NCBI GenBank assembly: GCA_039545275.1 | Contig: BCHS01000002.1 | Span: forward strand, 1,736,001 to 1,800,000 | Direction: 5' to 3' | Source: Pseudomicrostroma phylloplanum | Taxonomy: Eukaryota; Basidiomycota; Exobasidiomycetes; Microstromatales | DNA length: 64,000 bases | Shown here: positions 45,691-56,000 of the stretch, in pieces | How positions within the stretch are numbered: the first letter of the stretch is position 1 | Layout of the letters: every line of letters begins with the position of its first letter | Notes under the pieces: model-generated | What the model saw: the letters and a program-made list of their open reading frames with translations, nothing else | Told to the model about the DNA's origin: nothing | The model's database searches: none | Translations under genes and position numbers: made by a program

Positions 45691-45716
45691 GCTGAAGCTG
45701 AAGCTGAAGCTGAAGC
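45691..45716. repeat. Hexanucleotide GCTGAA repeat
   Basis: Four copies of GCTGAA plus a partial fifth lie in the short convergent gap between the PLP decarboxylase and STE23 genes. Confidence 0.75.
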
Positions 45717-45809
45717 AATTACAAAAAAGAATTCCATCCTTCACGCCGTCCCTTGATCGCCTCAAAATCCCCCTCGAACTCAGTAGCTTCTAGAGCCTCT
45801 CTTCTACGC

Positions 45810-48800
45810 TTAAAGATGGCTAGTCTGCGCCTTAATCTCGGCAGCTTCTGCCTCCAGATCCTTCCTCTCAGGCGCAGCCATGTACTCCTCCCACGACCTA
45901 ACAGGCTGGGACGCCTTGGACGGCACCAGCCCGGCCTTGAACACAGCCGGGTCCTGCACCTCGACCGTCTTGGACACCTCTGCATTCGTGCTCGAGACAG
46001 CGCTCTTCTCAGCTTCGGAGCTCTCCACGACGGGAGCAGGGAACTGCTCGGCGAGGGCCTCGACGGCGCCGAGGACCTGGGCGACCATTGACTCGGGCGC
46101 GCCTGCGGTACTCAGGGTGCTCTTGACGAATTCCTTTACGCTGTCTACGGACGTCTCGCCCTTAAGGAGCATCTCCCACGCCTCGGCGGGGGGCTGAGGA
46201 GTGCCCTCGCCCCCTGCAGAGAGCTGCGCCTTGAGCGCCTCGGCTGCCTGCGTGGAGAACATCTTGGCCTTGACCTGGCTCTGCACGTGCACCGACAATT
46301 TAGCCCGAGTGGGGCTCGAAGGGTGGATGTACTGCATAAAGAGCTCCAGCACATCCGACTTCGAGACATTCTTCAGCGCTTCCACATCTCGCTCACGAGC
46401 CAGGAAGTCGTAGTAGCCAGAGTGGATGTGGAACCAGAAGCGAGTAGACTCCTCGCCGAGGTTCTTGACCACCTCGAGCTTCTTGGCGATCAGACTTGCC
46501 TTCTGCTTGTCGAACTCTGAAGGAGACATCTCCTCCAAGAGCTTCTTGAACTGCTCAAAGAAGGCCTCGATGCGCGATTCCAGGTAGTCGGCGTCGCGCT
46601 CAGACTGGATGATGATGCGGTATCCCATCGAGCCGATCGTCCTCCTCACCGAGGAAAAGACGAGGTAGCCGAGCTGCTCCTTGGTCCTCAGCTGATCAAA
46701 GACGGGCTCCGAAGCAATTTGGCTCATGAGACCCAGTGTGGCCCTCTTCTGAACATCGAGTGGGTCTCCAACTTGGCAGTAGAGCTCGATGCTGGAGTTG
46801 ACATTCTCCTTGTTGCTGACCTGCCTCCTCCAGCGGCTATCCGATGGTGTCGGCAGAATCAACGAGCGGGGAGAGATCAGCTCTGTAGGCGAAAGAGGCT
46901 TGGCGGCCAATGTTGACTCAGCCAGATCCATCAGTGAGCCCGCTTGGGATTCAGTGAGGTTTCCGTGCGCTAGCATCTCGACGTGCAGGCGGGCGAGCAG
47001 ATCAGGGATGAACCTCTGCACCTCTGCCGAGGTCATCTCCTTCAGCTCTGCAAGCTTCTCCACCGGGGTCCACATCCTCTCGACTGTGAGATAGGAGGTG
47101 TAGTAGTTGGCATGCTGATATGGCGCCTCCTGCCTAAAGTTTTCATACTGTCGCGAGACCGAATCCTTGATCATCTCGAAGCGCACTGGGTCTACCTCAA
47201 AGTTCTTGACTGCCTTGAGGACGTAGCTGAGCAGGACTGGCAGCTTGTCGTTGTAGCCATCCACGCTGATACCAAAGCCATCTGCTTGAGCCTCAACATT
47301 GTAGCCAAGGCCAGCGAGCTCGGCATCGTAAGCGTACTCGGTCATCGCGTCCTTCAGAAGCTCCACGAACATACGCGACTTGACTGCGTTGGCTGGGGTT
47401 GCGTCAATCAGCGGCGAACGAAGCAGCATGAACACGTTGGCCTTGGGAAGGAAGAATTGATCATCCTTCTTGTGCCATAGACGGCCCAGAGGAGTCTGCT
47501 TGATCAGCTGTGGTCGCTTGGTGACGCCTAGTCGCTTTGACTCCTGCTCCTGCTTCGAGCCTCCTGCCAGGTCGAAGGTCTGAGGAATGAAATTGTTGGG
47601 TCCCGGCAAGGCTAGGTCTTCGAACTCTGCGCCAGACGGCTGTTCAAGAAGCTTGCTAGGTAGAGGCGACAGCTTGTACTCGGTGCCGTACCACTTCTCC
47701 TTGCGGTCCCACGCCTGACTGCCGTCGGGACATTCCTGGGCGGCCACTGTGACACGGCATCGCTCTGGCGAAAGGTAGCTCAGAGTCTTCTTGATCAGGT
47801 CGACGTCGAAATTGCGGGTCAGGTAGGGACCTGACAGAACCCACTCTCGAGGGTACGGGTTCTGCATCTGAGTTGACAGGCCAGATGCGTAGCTGGATGG
47901 TGGGATCTTCTCGCTGAATCGGAAAGCCAAATCGCAGAGGCTTGAGACTTCGTTGTATGTCCACTGAGGGATCGAAGATTGCTTCAGCAGGTCTAGGTAG
48001 CGGAATACAGCCAAGACGACGTTCTCGTAGTTCTTGAGACCTTCCTTTGTCAGGTCAACGCTAATCTTGAAGAATTCGAATCCGTCTGCGCCGTTCGTGG
48101 CTCCGGCGCTGAGGTGGTTTGCCCACCCTCGCTTCTTGAGATGACTCAGGATCGAGCCCTGGCCTTCATGCCCCACGAAGTGCGACACAAATTGCCCGGG
48201 CTTCGCTCGGAATTGCGGGGTCTGATCGGGAATAGGGAAGGTGATGTCTAGGAGTCGAATGTCCTTCACGGAGCGGAAGAACACCTGAGTCTTTAGCTGC
48301 TCCTCTCCGAGAGGCGAGTTAGGGAAAGTGGGAGCAGCGAGGCCCTTATTCCGCACACCAGAGAACTTGTCTACGACCCACTCAGTCAGCTGATCGAGCG
48401 AGTCTCGGCCAAGGATGACGAGCTTCATCACGTTGGCTGAGTAGTAGCGATCATGGAACCTCAGGAGCTCGTCTCGGACATCCTGGCCCCTCTGCCTCGG
48501 TTGATCCCACAGAGTCTTGGCGGAACCGGTACCGAAATGAGAGTAGGGATGGCGAGGATCCGAGAGAGACTTGTCCAGCTGGAATGCACGCCAGGTGTCC
48601 GATTGCAGATTCTTCTTGTGCTCAGAGTCTACAGCGCGAATCTCCCTCTCCGTACAGCTAGGATCGAAGAGTGGCGTCAGGAAGAACTGGGAGAATCGAT
48701 CAAGAGCGCCTTCGAGATGCTGGTGGCCAACGTCGAAGAAGTAGTTGGTGTTCTCCATTCCAGTGTATGCGTTGGATGCGCCAGAGTGATTCGAAAGGTA

Positions 48801-49421
48801 CTCGGAGTATTCGTTCTCTCGAGGGTACTTTTCAGTACCCATGAAGAGAAGATGCTCACAGAAGTGCGCAAGACCTTGGAAGTCCTCTGGGTCGGAAAGA
48901 TGGCCAACGCGGACGTCCATGGCAGCAGACGCCTTGTCCGTGGTAGGATCACGGATGACGAGAGCCTCAAGACCATTTGCAAGAGCAATGATGCGATACT
49001 CTCTATCGTCTAGATCAGGTCTCTCTAGGTCCTTTGTGAAGAGTGCGTAGGGAGCAGCGCTGGATGATGATGATGTTGGAGAAGGTGTATGCTCTCTGAC
49101 TTCGAAGCCTGGGGGAAGGGCGTCAAGAGGGGATTGTCCTCCTTGGACTGACCCAGGTGCTGCAGTGGCCAATGACCGGGTATTCCGTTGTGTGCTAGTC
49201 ATGGCTAATGATGCTGATCGAGTAGACTTAGTGGTGTTGGGTGGTATATATGAGGATGTTGCCTTTGAATGATTGAGTCGGCTGCTCGAGAGAACCGTTC
49301 TCAAGGGGAGGCTGCTGGAGGTAGGTAGACGCTGCAGAGGTCTTTGTATGCCACTAGCCGGGGCTCGAGCAAGTAACGATTGCGCACTGAGGCGCGATCC
49401 CAGACGAGTGATGCCTGGCAT
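45810..49421 (-). CDS. STE23: M16 zinc metallopeptidase, Ste23/insulin-degrading-enzyme type
   Basis: The enzyme clips small peptides inside a closed chamber; yeast Ste23 helps mature a-factor and animal IDE degrades insulin. One exon of 1203 codons. The inverted zinc motif HFCEH is at 186-190, and the distal Glu lies in EIRAVDSEHKKN. Further IDE landmarks are NHSGASNAYTGMENTNYFF, FFLTPLFDPSCTEREI, SYFL-like lobes and RTKEQLGYLVFSSVRR near the C-terminal domain. Four M16 domains are covered. The first 99 residues contain no Asp or Glu but about 12 Arg/Lys and much Ser/Ala, as in a mitochondrial presequence. An internal Met at residue 74 (49202) could start a shorter cytosolic form, as with the two starts of human IDE. 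It is divergent from YSF3, 262 bp away. Confidence 0.95.
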   Translation of the reverse strand: MPGITRLGSRLSAQSLLARAPASGIQRPLQRLPTSSSLPLRTVLSSSRLNHSKATSSYIPPNTTKSTRSASLAMTSTQRNTRSLATAAPGSVQGGQSPLDALPPGFEVREHTPSPTSSSSSAAPYALFTKDLERPDLDDREYRIIALANGLEALVIRDPTTDKASAAMDVRVGHLSDPEDFQGLAHFCEHLLFMGTEKYPRENEYSEYLSNHSGASNAYTGMENTNYFFDVGHQHLEGALDRFSQFFLTPLFDPSCTEREIRAVDSEHKKNLQSDTWRAFQLDKSLSDPRHPYSHFGTGSAKTLWDQPRQRGQDVRDELLRFHDRYYSANVMKLVILGRDSLDQLTEWVVDKFSGVRNKGLAAPTFPNSPLGEEQLKTQVFFRSVKDIRLLDITFPIPDQTPQFRAKPGQFVSHFVGHEGQGSILSHLKKRGWANHLSAGATNGADGFEFFKISVDLTKEGLKNYENVVLAVFRYLDLLKQSSIPQWTYNEVSSLCDLAFRFSEKIPPSSYASGLSTQMQNPYPREWVLSGPYLTRNFDVDLIKKTLSYLSPERCRVTVAAQECPDGSQAWDRKEKWYGTEYKLSPLPSKLLEQPSGAEFEDLALPGPNNFIPQTFDLAGGSKQEQESKRLGVTKRPQLIKQTPLGRLWHKKDDQFFLPKANVFMLLRSPLIDATPANAVKSRMFVELLKDAMTEYAYDAELAGLGYNVEAQADGFGISVDGYNDKLPVLLSYVLKAVKNFEVDPVRFEMIKDSVSRQYENFRQEAPYQHANYYTSYLTVERMWTPVEKLAELKEMTSAEVQRFIPDLLARLHVEMLAHGNLTESQAGSLMDLAESTLAAKPLSPTELISPRSLILPTPSDSRWRRQVSNKENVNSSIELYCQVGDPLDVQKRATLGLMSQIASEPVFDQLRTKEQLGYLVFSSVRRTIGSMGYRIIIQSERDADYLESRIEAFFEQFKKLLEEMSPSEFDKQKASLIAKKLEVVKNLGEESTRFWFHIHSGYYDFLARERDVEALKNVSKSDVLELFMQYIHPSSPTRAKLSVHVQSQVKAKMFSTQAAEALKAQLSAGGEGTPQPPAEAWEMLLKGETSVDSVKEFVKSTLSTAGAPESMVAQVLGAVEALAEQFPAPVVESSEAEKSAVSSTNAEVSKTVEVQDPAVFKAGLVPSKASQPVRSWEEYMAAPERKDLEAEAAEIKAQTSHL

Positions 49422-49683
49422 TCAAGGTAAACACCGGAGGACGAAAAAGAAGAGGTATCAGTGCGTCGCAAACAATGTGGCGGGACAAGGTGAATGGTGA
49501 CGATGCTGAACAAAGGAGGGTGGAGCGGCGAGGACGCCCCACTCAACTCTTAATTACGTCGCCGGTGGGAGGCCGGCTTATGTAAGCACTGCATATCGCG
49601 TCAGGAATGGGACTTCTTCTGGTCTGTGGTCACTGGCTGCCTCATATTCCATCTTCTTAGCGTCCATCAGCATCACCTCAGCC

Positions 49684-49950
49684 ATGGCAGACAAGTCCGA
49701 TCTCCACTACACGGCCAACTCCCAGCTAGAGCATCTCCACGCTCGCTACACCGGCACCATTCATCCTGACATCACACGCCACGAATGGCTTGTCCACCAG
49801 CACCGAGACACGGCCACCTCAATCGTCGGTCACCCCATGCTGCACTCCTACATTGCTCTAGCAGAGGGAGAGTCGAAGGCAAGAGTCAAGATGGAGCTTT
49901 GTGAGAAGATGCTGCAGCCATGCGGGCCTCCTCCCGAGCAGGAAGACTAG
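49684..49950 (+). CDS. YSF3: SF3b subunit 5 (Ysf3 / SF3b10)
   Basis: A small subunit of the SF3b complex of U2 snRNP, which recognises the branch point. One exon of 88 residues, the same length as relatives. Highly conserved blocks are present: SQLEHLHARYTGT, HEWLVHQHRDT, ESKARVKMELCEKML and the C-terminal QPCGPPPEQED. The gene starts after a CT/CA-rich leader at a Met with context GCCATGGC. It is transcribed divergently from STE23. Confidence 0.97.
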   Translation: MADKSDLHYTANSQLEHLHARYTGTIHPDITRHEWLVHQHRDTATSIVGHPMLHSYIALAEGESKARVKMELCEKMLQPCGPPPEQED

Positions 49951-50306
49951 CTTGTCCGAGGCCGTACCGAGATCGCGCAAAAGATCAACGTAGGGGCGAT
50001 CTACGGAGCAATTGCAGTCACGTAGAGGCTTGTCGTCGAGCCATTTCTTCAAACATCACACCGCGCCATGCCACTCATTCAGACTTCTCGATACGCTCTC
50101 GTTCGAGGAAGATAGCAAGCACTGTTTGATCACAGAGACTTCTCTTCGAGAGAACATCTTCGATTGTGAGACAAAGCACCAAAGGAAGAGGTAGGAAAAA
50201 GACGAAGAAATAGCAGAGACCACGTATGTGGCGGCAATACAAGAGCCTCACAGAGGTACACTTGTCTACCCCAAACCAAGCAATTGTTTCTGTCACGTCC
50301 CTCTGC
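49951..50306. other. Convergent intergenic region after YSF3
   Basis: About 350 bp containing the 3' ends of YSF3 and the NDP-kinase-like gene. I see nothing else in it. Confidence 0.5.
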
Positions 50307-52550
50307 TCAAGCCACCTGGGTCGAAGGAGCACGATACGCACTTGGGGGCGGAGCCCGAGCCCGCACAGGCCTGACGTTCTCAGGCCTCGATACATCCCCA
50401 CCACCTACACCATTCGTCAGACTCTTCGTCTTGATCTCTGCAAGTCTCCTTGTCACTTCGAAGTCTTGATGAGGCGCAGCATCGCTGATCGATCTTCGGA
50501 TTCCGATGGACGATGCGGCTCGCAGCGGAGGAGGCATCGGAGTAACGCTTATCCTACCCACCTTCCCTGCAAGAGCACTTCCTGGTCGAGAAGGAGGAAG
50601 CGGAAGGTTGAGAGGTATATTGGGTCGCTCTGCGGCGCCCCCAAGGGACAGTCTCTTGGAAGCTGCATTGTTCAATCTCGGCTGGATCTTCGGCGCAGCC
50701 AGCGAGGCGATACTGAAGGACTGGGTCTTCTTGTGTCCTGGGGTGTTCGAGAAGTCTACTGGCTTTCGCTCGCGCATCTGGCTTGGCGCTCGCTCGACTG
50801 AAGTCGTCCTGTTGGCTTTGACTGGGGAGGTTCGGCCGCTCGATGCTGGCATGGGGAGGCTGGTGCTTCTGGACATAGCGGTGACCGCTGTTGATCTGCT
50901 GGGAGAAGTGTTCATCGACGGGGCAATACTACCATTCACGACTCCACCTCTCGCCATGGCTGTCTTGTTCATTCGTGGAGTAATAGCAGGAGGCTTGAGA
51001 GAGGCCAAGTTCGTCGGTCCAAGATCACGTCTGTGCCCCGGCGTGTTGGAAAAGTCTACTGGCTTGCGCTCCCGTGCGCCAGTAGTCCGGCTCTCGCTCC
51101 TGTCGGTGGTGAGCGTGCTTGTTGTGGACGATCGTGCGCTGTCAACGGATACCATGCTGAGCGAACGAGTCAAGGGCTGCCCTGGTCGCGATACGCCAAC
51201 GCCGGCGCCTGCGCCTGCTCCTAGACGAGCCAAAGAAGCTCGGTTGTGACGGGGTGCGATTGTGGGCTGCGCCAAGCTGGCAACAGAGCAGACTGTACTA
51301 GTCCTGCGATGTCCCGGGGTGTTGGAGAAGTCCACTTCTTTGCGGGGTCGTTGGTACGTAGGCTGAGCTGATAGCGCAGCTCCACCTCCAGTCCTGACGA
51401 GGCTAGCTCGATTGGCACGCGGCTTGATGGTGGGCTCGGCGAGTGATTTGGGCAGGGGGACATCGGCTTTGGGCAGTCCAGATATACCGATCGGGCCTGT
51501 GTTTTCAGTGACTGCGGGCTTGGCGCTTCGGACTCGTGGGTCAGGCAGCTCCACTCCCATCCTGAGCGCGGCTGCCCGGGTCAGCCTTGGCTGTATGGCG
51601 GGGGTGGCGAGAGAAGCAGGTACTGGCTTGGCCTTGAATGCCCTTCGCGCAGGTGGATCATGCGATGTTGCTTTAGACACACTGGTAGAACTCGCTGAAC
51701 TTCTTCGAGTCTCGTTGAGCCTGACGATCGAGCTATCAGCCTCTTCGTCCATGAGGATCTCTCCGTCCTCGTGCTGGGCCGCATCTTCTTGCAGCACGTC
51801 CTGGATCTGGCTCTGGTCAAAGCTCTCGTCCCCATCATAGGCAAGCAGTCCAGTGCCCTGAATCGGCAGAGACTCATCCGCCTCACAGCTGAAAGACATG
51901 TGAAGATCAATGAGTGCCTCCTCCGAGGCCAGCTCAGGTGCGCATACTGCAATCTGCCTCTGAGCTTGTTGACAAGTGAGGGAACCATAGATCGAGCCCT
52001 TCCCATAGGTGGCCCTGAGCCCTTTTGAGCTTCCATTCATCGACTTGGTAGATCTTGTTGAGCCAGGCGTAGAGATTTCGCCCCCGAGGAAAGCGTAGTC
52101 GTCTTCTTCTTCGTCTTCCTCAGTCTCTCCCGGTCCAACCAACTCCAACCAGGTCTCGACCGCCCTCGTCCTCTCTAGGACCATGAAGTGAATAGGCTCT
52201 CCCGTCAGATGCTCCACCCAATATCGCACACCAGCGTCGGAGTGTCCATGCAGTAGCTCATAGAGGAAGTCGACATCGTCTGGGTAGGACCACTCCTCGG
52301 TGCGGGAGAGGAGGACATCGAATCCGGCTGCGACGAGCTTCGACTCGATGGTGAGGCGGTGCACTTTTGCGCAAGTCTTGGTGAGGATAGCGATGGTTCG
52401 GGTAGGGGTGGAGGAGGAGGTGGAGAGGGAGAGGGAGACGTTGGAGGGGCTGGGGCTGGAGGTGAGCTGGTCGAAAGAGGAGAGGTGCTTTGAGCCCTGC
52501 TTGCTGGGTGTCGCGGGTGAGGGAGAGGGTGGGAATGTGATGGTAGCCAT
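50307..52550 (-). CDS. Degenerate NDP-kinase-fold protein with a C-terminal repeat tail
   Basis: One exon of 747 residues from Met 52550 (MATITFPPSPS); a Met 29 codons upstream is possible. Residues 51-210 resemble nucleoside diphosphate kinase: RTIAILTKTCAKVHRLTIES, then EHLTGEPIHFMVLERTRAVE, WLELVGP and RATYGKGSIYGS. The catalytic His of the kinase (IHGS) is replaced by Tyr188, and the nucleotide-binding Lys of the usual VKPD motif is missing, so the domain is probably inactive. An acidic insert splits the fold. The rest is disordered with five copies of a SLAxPxIxPRxNRAxxxR motif and three copies of KPVDFSNTPGH[RK]. I do not recognise the repeats from any described family. The many Ser/Thr-Pro and basic residues suggest a scaffold or cytoskeletal ligand, but that is a guess. 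Confidence 0.8.
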   Translation of the reverse strand: MATITFPPSPSPATPSKQGSKHLSSFDQLTSSPSPSNVSLSLSTSSSTPTRTIAILTKTCAKVHRLTIESKLVAAGFDVLLSRTEEWSYPDDVDFLYELLHGHSDAGVRYWVEHLTGEPIHFMVLERTRAVETWLELVGPGETEEDEEEDDYAFLGGEISTPGSTRSTKSMNGSSKGLRATYGKGSIYGSLTCQQAQRQIAVCAPELASEEALIDLHMSFSCEADESLPIQGTGLLAYDGDESFDQSQIQDVLQEDAAQHEDGEILMDEEADSSIVRLNETRRSSASSTSVSKATSHDPPARRAFKAKPVPASLATPAIQPRLTRAAALRMGVELPDPRVRSAKPAVTENTGPIGISGLPKADVPLPKSLAEPTIKPRANRASLVRTGGGAALSAQPTYQRPRKEVDFSNTPGHRRTSTVCSVASLAQPTIAPRHNRASLARLGAGAGAGVGVSRPGQPLTRSLSMVSVDSARSSTTSTLTTDRSESRTTGARERKPVDFSNTPGHRRDLGPTNLASLKPPAITPRMNKTAMARGGVVNGSIAPSMNTSPSRSTAVTAMSRSTSLPMPASSGRTSPVKANRTTSVERAPSQMRERKPVDFSNTPGHKKTQSFSIASLAAPKIQPRLNNAASKRLSLGGAAERPNIPLNLPLPPSRPGSALAGKVGRISVTPMPPPLRAASSIGIRRSISDAAPHQDFEVTRRLAEIKTKSLTNGVGGGDVSRPENVRPVRARAPPPSAYRAPSTQVA

Positions 52551-53029
52551 GCTGCGCGGAAGGGTGGCACCGACGGTCGTCAACGCGTCTGGCTGGTCGT
52601 AGAGCGTGAGGCAAGCAATGGTATGGAGTAGTGGCAAACGTATTGTTCATCGACACTACCAAGTCTGCTCCTCCACGGCACCCTGTAGCATTACTCAGGA
52701 ACAGACCGCTCAGGGCCATCACACTCCCATCGCAGGCACTGGACGAGTATCCCCGTCGCGTTGTTTTGGTTTGTCTCAAGGTGTTGCTCTCGGACCTTGC
52801 ATGACGACGAGGGAGCAAGCAAACAAACAGGGGCAGCAGCGCTCGGACGCCCTTGCAACGCCCTCCTTTCGGATACAAAGGGCCGAGCAAAGATTACATT
52901 CGTAAGGGGACCTCGAATGGCAAAGTAGGAAAGCGAGCGAAAAGGAATATCAACAATGGTATATCGAGGTACCGGGCACGACAGAGACAGAGAGAGTCAC
53001 AAGAACTGAAAGGTGGAAATTGCTCGGCC
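52551..53029. other. Intergenic region between NDP-kinase-like gene and myosin gene
   Basis: About 480 bp with the promoter of the left gene and the 3' region of the myosin gene, both minus. No gene is supported. Confidence 0.5.
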
Positions 53030-56000
53030 TCACCAAGGCGACCCTCGTCGAGGCGTGGGTGAGACGGGTGAAGGGAATGTCGGCGATCCGGTTGGTAACT
53101 GGCCATCTGTGATCATTTCTTGAGTCCATTGAGCAACTTTGAGAGCTCCATCGTCCGCGTCCGCGTCCTCGTCATCGTGTCCGAGAGATCTGCTCCTATG
53201 TACAAGTCAAGCGGAAGGAGAAGCAAGCCGGAGAAAGCATCAGACCATATCAGCGCAACGACGTCTTAGCGACGCCTTGAGAGTAAGAGGAAGAGAAAGG
53301 AGAAAAGAGGAGAGGAGGAACCAGAAAATGATGAAGAAATGGTCACGCGGTTTTCACCACATGCCACCACTCACTTGGCCTCCAGTCGGTCGAATTGGGC
53401 TTGCGATTGTCGAAGTCGTCGCTCGACGTTCTCCTTTTCGTCATGCCAGTTGGCAGATGACGAGGGTGGTAGTGCGCCTTTACCGGCAGACCAGCGCTGT
53501 TGCTGCAAGACGCCATTCTGGGTGGTACCCGTGCCCAATTGAGCCTCGAGCTGGGCAGCATAGGCCTTCACACGCTTCAGCTCGCTCATCGCATCCTCGG
53601 CCTTGGACTTGTAAGAGGAAGCGTGCTGTGTGGCATCAGCGGCGCTCTGTGAGAGGGACGCCAGATCGATTTGCAGTTCCTTGACTTTCCGCTGCAAACG
53701 CTGGTTCTCCTCCGCGGCGTTGCTTTGCGTCATTGAGCCCAGATCGGTAGAGGGCCGCTTCATAGCAGAGGGAGTCAAGACGGTGGTACCACGAAGGGCG
53801 GCCGCACTGTTGCCATTCGCAGCATTTGCCCAAGAGGGTCGATCTTGCGCTGGACTAGCAGAGCCATTGGAGCGAGGGATCTTGTGCATCTGATGACTTC
53901 TCAGCATCTCAGATTTGGCGGCGATGTCAGCTTGCAATGCCTCATTGCCCATCTGCAGCTCTTCGAGAAGCTTCTGACGAAGCATTTCATCCTCGTCGTC
54001 TTGACGCTGTGTTGGATCGGTTGGCAGCGAGCGACTGCTCGAGACGAGGTCCTGCAGATTCTGGAAAGTGTTGCTGTGCGCCATCTGAGAGCGATCCAGT
54101 CCCCTCTCCAACTCCAGAATGCGCGCTTCGTAGTCTTCTCGGGTGCGCTCAAAGGCGAGGTCTCTGCGCCGAGCGTTCGATTGAGCTTCATCCCTCTGAC
54201 TAGTGGCAGTCTGCAGAGCAGCCTTTAGCTCAGCAACCTTCGACTCGAGATCTTTGCTACTCGAGCCACCCGCCGCCGCGCCCTTTGAGGCAGAGGTGCC
54301 AAGATTGCTGTAGGTCTTTTCCGAGCGCGATGCACCGCCGCCGCCACCGTTCCGATTCCACTGGGCCAGCTGCCTCGTCATGTCTTCGTTTTCGGACATG
54401 ATCTTGGCCTTATGCTTCTCGAGGGCTTTGTGCTGGTTCTTGAGCGCATCGAGCTCACTGAGAGTCCGCTTGAGCTCTTCATCCGTCATCCTCTTTGCGT
54501 GCATGAGGACATGGACGTGCTCGACAACTGTCTTGTGCGTCATTGATTCGGCCTTCTTCAGATCGGCCTTCATGTTTGCAAGCTCGGAGCCCTGCTTGGC
54601 GAACTCTTTCTCCCTCGCAGCCATGTGCTCTTCAAGGCTGCCGATGGACGCGGACTGCTTCTCGACGGTCGCTTCGAGCTCTTGTCGTCGACGTGACTCC
54701 GCGGCAAGCTTGGCCTCTGCCTGCTCTGCTTTCTTGCGCCAGGCAGACTGAGTCTCTTCGAGATTGAGCATAGCCTCCTCCAGCTCTTGGAAAGACTTCG
54801 ACATCTCCTCAAGCTGTTTCTCGAGCTGAGCTTTTGCTGTCCTAGTAGATGTCAGCGATGACTCAGCGGTAGAAGCCCTTTGCGCGACGCCTTGCAATTC
54901 ATTCTCGGCGGCACGGAGGGCTTTCTCAGCGGTCACATGGGCATTTGTAACTTCGACGAGCTTCTTCTCATGAGATGACAGCTTGCTTGCAAGGTCGCGA
55001 GTTGTTGTAGCCATTTCGTCTTGTTGCTTTTGCAAAGCTTCTGACCGCGACTTATGGACATTGAGCTGCTCGAGGCTCTGCTGCTTGCTGGATGCCAGTT
55101 CCTGTTGAAGGGCAAGAAGCTGCTTGCGCAAACTTTGAAGCTCCTCCTCCTTCAGCCTCTGCACCTCCATCCGCTTGGCGTCTTCTGAGGTCTTTGCCTC
55201 CATCACCCTACGAGTCTCGTCGAGATCTGCTTGCAGCCGAGATCGAGCCTCTTGAGACTTCGTGAACTCGCTCTTGATGACCGTCAGCTCTGCCATAGCA
55301 GCGTCGAGCTTACTTCTCACCTCGCTCTGATGCAGAAGGGCAGTATCCTTCTCCGCCACGAGCTGTGACGTTCTGGACGAAAGGGTGTGGATCTGAGTTT
55401 CCTTGTCCTGCATCAGCGCTTGCAGAGCCGTGTGTGCACGAGTGACCTCCGTCAGCTCGTACTGGATCTTCCGCACCTGCTCTTGTAGCTTGGCAATCTG
55501 TGCCTGCGCCTCACTCCTCGCGGTGCTTTCCGCTTTGAGCGAGGCCTCTAGATCTCTGCTGCGACCAGAAAGGAGCTTCTGCTGGCGTTCAAACCCATCG
55601 CTGCTCTCCTTGACCCTTCGCTCGAGCTGGCTCTTGACGTTGTTGAGCTCTTCACGCTCTGCTGACAGCTTTTGGAATTCCGAGGTTCGCTGACTCAGCT
55701 GACTGCTCAAAGTAAGCTCTTTCGTCTTCCAGATCTTCTCTGCCGCTTCCAGCCGAACGAGATGTTCTGCTGCTTGGTCAAATGCCGTTTGCAGCTCTGA
55801 GCGGGAGGCCTCTGCGGTCTTCTGAGCAGTCAATGCTCTCTCGAGTTGGTCGTCCAATTGGTCGATGTCGGCTTGCATTGAGGACAGCTCGTCTTCCAGC
55901 GTAGATTCCCGCTGCTTTGACCGCATCAGCAAGTCGTCCTTGTCAGCCAGCAGTGCCCTCTCGCTAGCAAGCTGCTCCTCCACCCTCTTTTTCTCGCTCT

